From the NCBI GenBank assembly GCA_038212325.1, contig JBBQUQ010000054.1, positions 1 to 23,395 of the forward strand: 23,395 nucleotides of DNA. The letters are read 5' to 3'. A model generated the notes under the pieces. The model was not told the DNA's origin and searched no databases. It saw only the letters and a list, made by a program, of their open reading frames with translations. Shown piece after piece: positions 16,271-23,395 of this stretch (position 1 is the first letter of the stretch; every line of letters starts with the position of its first letter). The position numbers were made by a program, and so were the translations under genes. Source of the stretch: CAIVAT01 sp038212325. Its GTDB lineage: Bacteria; Bacteroidota; Bacteroidia; Bacteroidales; FEN-979.

Positions 16271-18124
16271 TTATTTGACGATCAGTTTCATGATGGTATT
16301 TCCGGATTTTGTCTCGATCGAAATAAAATACATGCCGCTAAAAAGGTTTTGAAGGTCGATCAGCATCTCTTTCCGCTCGTTCACAGGTATGTCAGCATAG
16401 ACCGCCTCGGTTTTTCCTGTGATGGAATAAATTACTATTTTCCCGACTGGGTAGTCATCTCCCGATGACTTGATGATAATATAATTCTCAGCCGGGTTTG
16501 ACTCGATGGAAAAATTTTTGCCCCTCAGGCTGCCTGATACCGGTCATGAAGTAATAGATGGTGTTGGAGGTGTCTGATGAACATCCATCTACAGTTACAA
16601 TGGTGAAATAGTGGGCGGTTGCCAGGGGTTCGTAATTCTGGCCTGTTGCGCCGGGAATAGGAATTCCGTCGCGGTACCACTGGTTGCCGCAGCAACCGGT
16701 GGAGGATATTTCCGTGCCGTTTATATTAATTGAAGGAGCAGGAGGGATGGGGAACACGGCAACAGGGGCCGATCCGGAAGTTGTACCTGCACAATGTTCA
16801 TCAGAAACTGCCAGAACCGTGTAAACTCCCGGCTCAGTGGCTGTTATTATATATGGTGTTGCATATTGTGCCTGAACCAGCCAGGTGGTGATGCCATTGG
16901 AATAATAAAACAACCATGGGGGCGACCCGGTCAGATCAACCGTGAGGATGGTTGAATTTCCTGAACCGCAAAGGGTGTCACCTCCTTGGATGAATGCTGT
17001 TGGTAATGGATGCACGAGGACTGTTGTGTTGCCAGAAGTGCCATTGAACCCATCCGACAGGTTCAGCAAATAGGTGGTTGACACATCAGGAAAAACGGTC
17101 GGGTTCGCCAGGCTTGAGTTCCATGGCGGATTACCCGGGGGATTGCTGCTCCAGGTGTAAGTGTAGGTCCCTGAACCGCCGCCGGCATTTGCAAACAATT
17201 GTGAGGGGGTTCCTTTGCATACCGTATTTGGTATCGATACCGGGCTTGCATGAAGCGGTCCGCCAGTGATGGTAACCACCACGTCATCGGTTTTTTCGCA
17301 CAGCGATGCCTGGTTGGTGACCAGCAGGATAAATACGGTTGTTGCCGTGAGGTTGACGGTTTGGGGGTCCTGCAAGTTAGGATTAACAAGGAGTGCCTCT
17401 GGCGACCAGTGATAACTGAGGGTTCCGCTGCCGCCTGCAGAGGCATGGAGTGTGATGCTTGTTCCGTAGGGGATCGTTACATCGGGTCCGGCGTTGGCAA
17501 CAGGTAAAGGATTTACGGTTACAGGCAGTTGTGAAGGAGGCGCGCTGCCGCAACCATTCATTCCATTGACTGCAATTGAGCCGGAAGTTGCACCTGTTGA
17601 ATAGTTCACAGTAATGGCATTTGTGTTGTTCCCGCTGACAACAGTTGCCCCGGGCGGAAGTGTCCAGTTGTAGCCGGTGGCATTTGCAACCGGCGCCACA
17701 CTGTATCCGACACCTGTTACGCCCTGGCATATAATGGCTTCGCCTGCAATAGGTCCTGGGTTGGCAATACTGCCACAGGCAGCGAAACTCCTGAGCCAAA
17801 CCATCCCATGGTGACCCTGTGTTTCCCATTTCCCATATCATGGTCGCCTATGGCAAATCCCGAAAGCAGTGGATTCGGAATTCCAAGTATAAATTGCAAG
17901 CCGCCGTATTGGTAGTCAAAACTGAGGGAGATTGCCCCAATGTCAGTAAATCCTGTCACAGTGACGGGAACCGCAACCTGTCCCGGAATGACATTGCCGA
18001 CGGTTCCAAGGGTTGTAACCGGAGCATTTTGAGCGTTGACAGAGAACGAGTATAATAATATTAATATGGTATATCCAATGACCAGCCATACATGAGAATA
18101 GATTCGATTTTTTTTTATCATCAT
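16271..18124 (-). pseudogene. Gene B: T9SS surface protein with cohesin-like, PKD and Ig-like domains, two frame disruptions
   Basis: Starting at ATG 18124 (or 18121), the product has a signal peptide (MMIKKNRIYSHVWLVIG ... VNAQ) and mature N-terminus NAPVTTLG, then a cohesin-like domain that runs to GWFGSGVSLP. There the frame is lost at 17775-17776; inserting one A restores PDGSIAN. The next frame, open to 16488, encodes one PKD-like and two PKD domains and two Ig-like modules (for example ANAGPDVTIPYGTSITLHAS and GCCGNQWYRDGIPIPGATG). A second shift at the A5T5 tract 16510-16524 separates it from a complete sorting domain in the first frame (FSIESNPAENYII ... GMYFISIETKSG ... MKLIVK, stop at 16271). 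With both shifts repaired it would be about 617 residues. Its start is 9 bases after the gene A stop, suggesting cotranscription. Whether the shifts are real mutations or sequence errors is open. Confidence 0.8.
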
Positions 18125-18132
18125 TTCCGGAA

Positions 18133-19209
18133 TTAAGGAATTGTTAAGTTGCCGGTCCCGGGCCTGTCGAAACTCCAGTTCCACGAGGTTGGGGCCCCGG
18201 TGGTGAGGTCTGTTAAAAGCACCGGTTCGTTTTTCAGGGGGGTCAGATTATCCGCTATAAAATCTGCTGTCAGGGGTGGCGCAACAACTCCATTATGGTA
18301 ATAATCTGCTGCAGGCAGGTCAATGAGAATATACGATGCATCTGCATATTCGCAGGAAGGACCGATGTCATACCAGGTAAGTGCACAACTGGCTCCAACA
18401 GTTGAGGTATAGGTGAAATTGAGAGTGCAGATCACAGATCCGTTTGCCAGTGTCACTTCATTGCCATACCATTGGATAACAATCAGCATCTTGCCTCCGT
18501 TTCCGGGGTTGTTGCCTACCTGGAAGGATGATCCGAATGCGGAATTTTTAATGAACGAATTTTGGTAGGTAAGGATGGCCGGATCGTACTCAAGATACAA
18601 CGTAAATGCGCCGATACCTGAAAAACCATTGGCAGTAACAGGTAGGGGTACCGGGCCGGCTGCTGCCATTGCAACGATGGGGGCATAGCTAACAGGGGCA
18701 CTGCGGTTTGAGATTCCCCCGTTAATATAAAAACGGTACTTAGGATCGTCATTTAATGTGCTAAGTGTTGCACCCACATACCGCTTATATTGGCACACCG
18801 GACCAGATGAATACGTCCAGCTGAGAATTTCCGTACCTGAGACATAGGAAAATACCAGGTTGGCCAGGGATGATCCGTCGGGCATGCTGAAATTTGAAGC
18901 ACCTGTCCATGTAAATACAAGCTTTCCCCGGGTATTTCCTACAGGAGGGGTATAGGTGATTGCCATCCCGGCAAGTGAGGGGTTGGTGGCAGCAGAGACA
19001 AAGCGTATCCGGGTGGTGTCGAACATTATGGTGAGGGTAAACTGGCCGATGTTGCTGAACCCGTTTACGGTTAAAGGGATCGCCACTGAAGGAGAACCGG
19101 GGATGGCATTTACAACGTTTCCGGCCATGGTAACCGGGGCATCTGCGGCAACCAGACATGAAGGCAACAACAAACCAAAAATGAACCCAAAAAAAATACT
19201 CTTTTTCAA
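18133..19209 (-). CDS. Gene A: secreted protein with two cohesin-like domains, C-terminus apparently truncated
   Basis: The 358-residue product starts with a TTG (19209), giving a good signal peptide (MKKSIFFGFIFGLLLPSC LVAA) and mature N-terminus DAPVTMAG, which mirrors NAPVTTLG in gene B. A lipobox-like LPSC is also present, so lipoprotein processing is an alternative. Two cohesin-like domains follow (about 25-165 and 170-305); each contains a G(F)SxIGxFTL strand, an ANL- or CTL-type strand (MPDGSSLANLVFSY, LANGSVICTLNFTY) and a closing GPxC(E/Q)Y motif. A PKD domain begins at about residue 314 (ADFIADNLTPLKNEPV) but stops after WNWSF, where about 50 more residues and a sorting domain would be expected. 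No T9SS signal is present. The likely explanation is a deletion that removed the 3' end up to the start of gene B. Cell-surface attachment of the present product is doubtful. Confidence 0.75.
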   Translation of the reverse strand: MKKSIFFGFIFGLLLPSCLVAADAPVTMAGNVVNAIPGSPSVAIPLTVNGFSNIGQFTLTIMFDTTRIRFVSAATNPSLAGMAITYTPPVGNTRGKLVFTWTGASNFSMPDGSSLANLVFSYVSGTEILSWTYSSGPVCQYKRYVGATLSTLNDDPKYRFYINGGISNRSAPVSYAPIVAMAAAGPVPLPVTANGFSGIGAFTLYLEYDPAILTYQNSFIKNSAFGSSFQVGNNPGNGGKMLIVIQWYGNEVTLANGSVICTLNFTYTSTVGASCALTWYDIGPSCEYADASYILIDLPAADYYHNGVVAPPLTADFIADNLTPLKNEPVLLTDLTTGAPTSWNWSFDRPGTGNLTIP

Positions 19210-19242
19210 GGAAATTACTTTAATTAAAAGACCACCATAAAC

Positions 19243-19270
19243 AAAGGGGAGCGCTATCGCACTCCCCTTT
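19243..19270 (-). terminator. Hairpin terminator after gene C
   Basis: AAAGGGGAG (19243-19251) pairs perfectly with CTCCCCTTT (19262-19270) around a 10-base loop. It starts 15 bases beyond the gene C stop on the - strand and ends in a T-rich segment (CCCCTTTGTTTATGG on that strand). It separates gene C from the gene A-gene B pair. Confidence 0.8.
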
Positions 19271-19284
19271 ATTTATAATAATTA

Positions 19285-22181
19285 TTACTTGCTGATAATC
19301 AGCTTAATGGTGCTAATTGCGGCATCGGTGTTACTTTGAAGCCTGATGGTTGCCGTATAAACACCCTGCGAAAGGCCTGCAGCATCAATTTTCAGTGAAT
19401 GCTTCCCACTTGCCTGGTATTCACTTGCCAGGATTCGGACTGTCTCACCCAGCGTATTGCGAATTTCAAGGATAACATTTCCGCCATATGGGAGGGAATA
19501 GAAGATCGTCGTGAAGTTGGCGAACGGATTGGGGTAGGTACATCTTCACCTCGTCGCCGGCAGAATGTTCATTAATCCCATTGGGAGACGAGTCAATAAC
19601 ATCGACACTTAAAATGGCATTGCCGATAACATCGAACTGATCGTTGGCGAGTTCATTCAGCGGATCGGGAGCGAGAGTGAGCCTGATCGAAAACAGCCCA
19701 GTCAAGTTCTCCGTTTACGCTGTGCATCAGCACATTCTTCACCTCAACGAGATCAGCCGGAAACTCAAGAATCAGTGAAAGAGCGCCGACACTTGAAGCA
19801 TTAACCAGTCGAACCGGGAGGTCGAATTCCTCATTGCTTTTTACGTGCATTGACCGGCCATAAATCAGGCTGAGGGTCTTGCTCTCTGATTTTTTTGATA
19901 AGGGGTTGAAACTTCTGTTGAAGTCACCGGTGCATAATCCATACATGTTTACGGTTAGATCGTTGCCGGCAATCAGGTTTACAACCGGATAATCAGGTGC
20001 AGAAACAGGGTTGGAACTGATCGTTGTTCCCGCATTCCAGAACGTCCATGGAGGCCTGGTAAAGGGAGTTCCATTGACAAAATTCTGCTGGATCTTTTGC
20101 GCATCAATTGAACTCAGAAAATTATTCTGTGTGACATCCCCGGCATAAAACCTGACCTTTTCAATGGTAAATGGATGTGGCCCCCAGTTGTTCACCTGGG
20201 CTGTATCTGTGGTGTTCACACTGCCATCGGTTGGCTTGGTCGAGGTGGCCCTGAACCGTTATCCCCGTTGTAAAGAAGGGCGTTTGCAGGGTTGTAGTAG
20301 GTGAAACTGCCACTTATTTTCTGGCGTTGCAATGAAAGGATGGCCTGGCGCAACTCCGGCATATTCGCAGGAGGTTCCCGGAATATCTTCGATAAAGGAG
20401 ACGGAGGCCATGGCATTGCCGAGGATGGCGAACCTCAGGGTAAACAAAGTTGAGCCATCCGATATGGTTACTCCACTGGTAGGGATGGTTTCCAATGCAG
20501 AAACCTTATAGATGCCGGAGGCGATCAGGAGCGGATCAGTTGTAAAAACCCATCCTGTGAAAGCCGGGTTGATATCAACCATGACCGGGTTTGCCAGTTG
20601 AACGGGTGTGAATCCGAATGTTAACGAGAAACTGCCTACGCTATTGAAATTTGCCACGGTCACGGGAATATCAACCGTTGTTGTTCCGGTGCAAACAGCA
20701 ACGGAAGAAATAGTCGTAACAGACCCTGACCTGTAAGGAGCATAAACGACATTATCCATGCCAGCTCCGATGATCGCACCGCCTGTGCCGTTAAAATTGG
20801 TGGCAATAGTAGGCCCGGAAGGATTGCCCCAATCATTGCCTATTGCCCATAGTGTGGCCAAAGGATCGTTTTCAATGGCTGAACCTGGCCGTTGACTAAA
20901 AACTTGTTGAGCCCGTAATCTGTGGATGTTCCGGCATCTGCTGTGCCACCTGTTACCAGCAGGCAGGCTTTGCTTCCACCTGCCGATTCATTGAGGATAC
21001 AGCTGCGCAGTTTCAGGTTCCCGCTGTTCACCAATATGGTCGGGTCATTGACAGCTGCCATGGTAAATTCGATTCCGGTGATGGCAAGATTGCCTGCAAC
21101 AATGGTTATGGCTGGTGAAGTGCCTGCGATTTTTGATTGCCCGGGAATCCCGGATCCGAAAATAGTAACTGTTTTTCCGGGATAATTATAAACTGTTCCG
21201 CTTACAGTGCCTGCAGCGATGAAAAGCATTTGTCCGTCTGTGGCATTCGAAAAAGCGACGTTAAGTGCCTGCAAGGGAGTTGTTATTCAATGTAACAAAG
21301 AGCGGGAATGAAGAATTCGCACAGTCAACCACGTCAATTCCTTTGACATAACCGCTGATGGTATTGTGATTCCTCAGGATGACCGTTGACTCTCTCTTAT
21401 TGTCGGCAGCATGCAGAAATTGGTTGGCAATGTATACACCCGTTCCGTCGGCTGTATCCGTTCGCACACTCGAAATGGCTGTAAGAACATTGCCTTCGAG
21501 GATCATCGGCTTTGCGGCGGTGCCGGATCCAAACACCATGATTCCCACGCCATAACCGGATGAAGAAAGGTGGTTGTTTCTGGCGGTGAACCCATTTGCA
21601 TAGGACCAACCGAGGAGCATGCCAACTGACTGTGAACCCCCTGTGGCAAAGGAAGCTCCGGAGGTAAGCGTGATCGTGTTGTTTTCAATCACGGAAGCAG
21701 CATTGGCCAGGCGTTATCGACATGGAGATTGTTCCATGTACCCCCCTCCCGGCTGGGTATTGTCCAGGGTGACGATGCCCGTGCGAAAGTTGTTTTTTCC
21801 TGGCGTAAGGGAATTGTTACCCCGGCCGTTGATGGTCAGTTTACGGATGGTGACACCATGTGCCTTGATGATGAATCCGTTCTGTGCTGTGCCGTCAAAC
21901 GTAACATTTGCGTTTCCGTCTTCACCGGCAGGCACGATCACAACAGCATCCCTGGTGGCCCCGGTACCTTCAATGGTAAGACTCTTGTCAACCAGCGTAT
22001 TTGAAGCAATATAGGTTCCCGGTGCTACTTGTATTAAATCACCGGCTGTTGACCTGGTGATGGCATATTGAATGGTTTTGAATGCGCCCGATCCGGTTGT
22101 GGTGCCATGCAATAGGTCATCTGTACCCAGCGTATTTACATACCAGGTGCTCGCCTGAGATATGAGCGTTGCAAAAAGCAA
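19285..22181 (-). pseudogene. Gene C: beta-helix / cohesin-like / dockerin-like T9SS protein, broken in about nine places
   Basis: The reading can be followed through all frames as one protein of about 960 residues. Order: hydrophobic signal segment (LLLLVLLLFATLISQAS, extending above 22181), parallel beta-helix (to about 20.84 kb; APGTYIASNTLVDKSLTIEG, GVTIRKLTINGRG), cohesin-like domain (20.72-20.36 kb; VGSFSLTFGFTP, GTSCEYAG), an SGSFTYYN module with a two-repeat dockerin-like segment (20.34-19.92 kb; DGSVNTTDTAQVNN and GDVTQNNFLSSIDAQKIQQN), a second cohesin-like domain (19.86-19.60 kb) and a sorting domain (YPNPFANFTTIFYSLP ... TIKLIISK). Disruptions: 21741-21746 (C6), ~21710, 21275-21277 (GGG), ~20880-20890, ~20316-20322, 20263-20266 (CCCC), ~20233-20250, 19690-19693 (AAAA) and a TACC duplication at 19533-19540. 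No ATG or GTG opens the signal peptide. The protein cannot be made as written. Confidence 0.8.
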
Positions 22182-22251
22182 CAGAACAAGAAGAAGTAGT
22201 TGTTTTTCTAATTGACGCTTTGGTAACCACTTGTTATACGGATGGATGCGA

Positions 22252-22259
22252 CAAAGATA
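22252..22259 (-). promoter_or_regulatory. -7 box of a probable gene C promoter
   Basis: On the - strand TATCTTTG matches TAnnTTTG. Transcription would begin near 22245, about 35-40 bases before the signal-peptide region of gene C. No clear -33 TTG is found upstream, where the sequence is T/A-rich. Confidence 0.45.
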
Positions 22260-22347
22260 TAATACACAGTTTAAAAAACCTATTTTTATCCTCCAATATT
22301 TATAAACATAAATCCAAAATCCATCAAATAATCGATGGCTGGTGACC

Positions 22348-23395
22348 TTAGCGCTTTATCACCACAGCAGTTCCGGAAATTTTACCCGAAATGAATTTCA
22401 GGAGATAGATGCCAGCCGGGTTACCGGATATGGAAAAATTTTGCTTTTTGCCAGCGGGTAACACTGTTGATAACACTTTATCTCCTGCCATTCCATGGAT
22501 TTCGGCCTGGATTATTCCCTGGGAACCAAGTTCATTCACTTCAAGAACAATGTCGCCATCCGTGGGGTTTGGGTAAACTTTGTACGATGGCGCTTGCGGG
22601 CTGATCCTGCCTGTGCCATCATTGCCGGAATTGTTTGCGATCGATGGCGCAAGGTTCCCGCAATACTGTCCGTCGGTAGTAATATACCCATGCAGGTAGC
22701 CGCCCGGCTGCACCAGTGTTCCGGGGAGGTAGCTGATCTTCTGACCCGCAATCATGGTTGCGCTTCCCCCGGTTTCAACGGTAAAAGAAGAACCGCTGCC
22801 GGCCACTGTGATGGTTTCGAATGCATCGTAACACTCATTACCTGTCAGGTTGATGTTTTGGATAAAATTAATTGCAGGCAAACTGGTTACCGAGATGATC
22901 ACAGGGTTGGATAAGGCAGGATTGTTGACGGCACATGCTTCACTCGACGTTAAAACACAGGTTATCTCATCATTGTTGGCCGGAATGTTCGAGAAAGTGG
23001 CATTGGTGCCCCCCGGGATATTCGTTCCGCTGACTTTCCACTGGTATGAAGGCGAATTTCCGCCGTTCAGGGGAGTCGCCGTATTTGTGACCATTGTTCC
23101 CTGGTAAACAGGATTCATTGAAGCGGCAATTGAAATTCCGGCAGTTACAAAGTTCGCGCAGCCATTGGCCACCTGCACGTCGTCAAAACAGATTCCATAG
23201 CCGAATTTCGCATTGCCCTCAAATGCGATGTAATAGGTGGCGCTTGCGTTGGGCAGGGCAATGGTTTCCTGCGTCCATGAGGGAACAGTGGCTGTATAGG
23301 TTGCCAGCAGGGCCCAGACGCCCCCGGCTGCGTTTTTATAATAGACGGATAAAATATCCTGATCGGTGCTCCACTGCGGCTGGGTATGCCAGAAG
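22348..23395 (-). CDS. Gene D (partial): T9SS-secreted adhesin-like protein, N-terminus beyond the window
   Basis: The open frame continues without a break to the right edge (first full codon at 23394), so the 5' part is missing; the GTG at 23178 is only internal. The visible 348 residues begin with a choice-of-anchor J / cleaved-adhesin-like domain (FWHTQPQWSTDQDILSVYY ... YYIAFEGNAKFGYGICFDDV), as found in secreted peptidases and adhesins. An Ig-like domain follows (YQWKVSGTNIPGGTNATF ... DEITCVLTSSEAC), then a pre-CTD module (NECYDAFETITVAG ... YLPGT ... GGYLHG ... QYCG) and a sorting domain (YKVYPNPTDGDIVLE ... GIYLLKF ... AVVIKR). The last three modules are paralogous to the end of the giant protein. 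The missing N-terminus could hold a catalytic domain. The stop is at 22348; no terminator was recognised. Confidence 0.85.
   Translation of the reverse strand, partial: FWHTQPQWSTDQDILSVYYKNAAGGVWALLATYTATVPSWTQETIALPNASATYYIAFEGNAKFGYGICFDDVQVANGCANFVTAGISIAASMNPVYQGTMVTNTATPLNGGNSPSYQWKVSGTNIPGGTNATFSNIPANNDEITCVLTSSEACAVNNPALSNPVIISVTSLPAINFIQNINLTGNECYDAFETITVAGSGSSFTVETGGSATMIAGQKISYLPGTLVQPGGYLHGYITTDGQYCGNLAPSIANNSGNDGTGRISPQAPSYKVYPNPTDGDIVLEVNELGSQGIIQAEIHGMAGDKVLSTVLPAGKKQNFSISGNPAGIYLLKFISGKISGTAVVIKR

Noticed and set aside
16271..22181. Phase variation of the surface-protein genes through homopolymer slippage
   Set aside because: The tracts are only 3-6 bases, far shorter than typical phase-variable tracts, and many separate shifts would have to be in register at once.

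Overview
The window looks like a chromosomal segment of a Bacteroidota bacterium, probably Bacteroidales-like. The signs are several large secreted proteins ending in type IX secretion system (T9SS) sorting domains (YPNP...G.Y...), Bacteroidota-type -7 promoter boxes (TAnnTTTG), start codons mostly without Shine-Dalgarno sequences, and valS, typA and DUF58 proteins of the expected kind. The genus cannot be fixed from the sequence. No RNA gene, CRISPR array or insertion sequence was seen.

Layout, left part (1-9.24 kb, mainly + strand, all genes intact): thioredoxin, a DUF58/von Willebrand A-like protein, valyl-tRNA synthetase, an NAD(P)-dependent epimerase/reductase, a 103-residue coiled-coil membrane protein, then a convergent phytoene-desaturase-like flavoprotein (- strand) and a divergent GTPase TypA/BipA. 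Three successive intergenic gaps each carry a different short-period repeat. A strong hairpin after typA closes this section and also serves the gene arriving from the right.

Right part (9.3-23.4 kb, all - strand): five genes for secreted modular proteins. From right to left they are: a partial gene running off the right edge (choice-of-anchor/adhesin-like, Ig-like, pre-CTD module, CTD); a broken gene C (beta-helix, cohesin-like, dockerin-like, cohesin-like, CTD); an open gene A (two cohesin-like domains, ending abruptly inside a PKD domain); a broken gene B (cohesin-like fused to PKD/Ig-like domains, CTD in another frame); and an intact 2192-residue giant (G8/beta-rich N-terminus, GEVED domain, one cohesin-like domain, many PKD/Ig-like repeats, pre-CTD module, CTD).

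The most interesting points are (i) related cohesin-like modules in four adjacent secreted proteins, with a two-repeat dockerin-like segment in one of them, which suggests a surface-assembly locus; and (ii) about eleven frame disruptions confined to 16.2-22.2 kb while about 16 kb to the left has none. Most disruptions can be undone by changing one base in a short homopolymer or by removing a 4-bp duplication. They are either recent decay of a surface-protein cluster or local sequence errors; the sequence alone cannot decide. Module names were assigned by eye, without profile searches.
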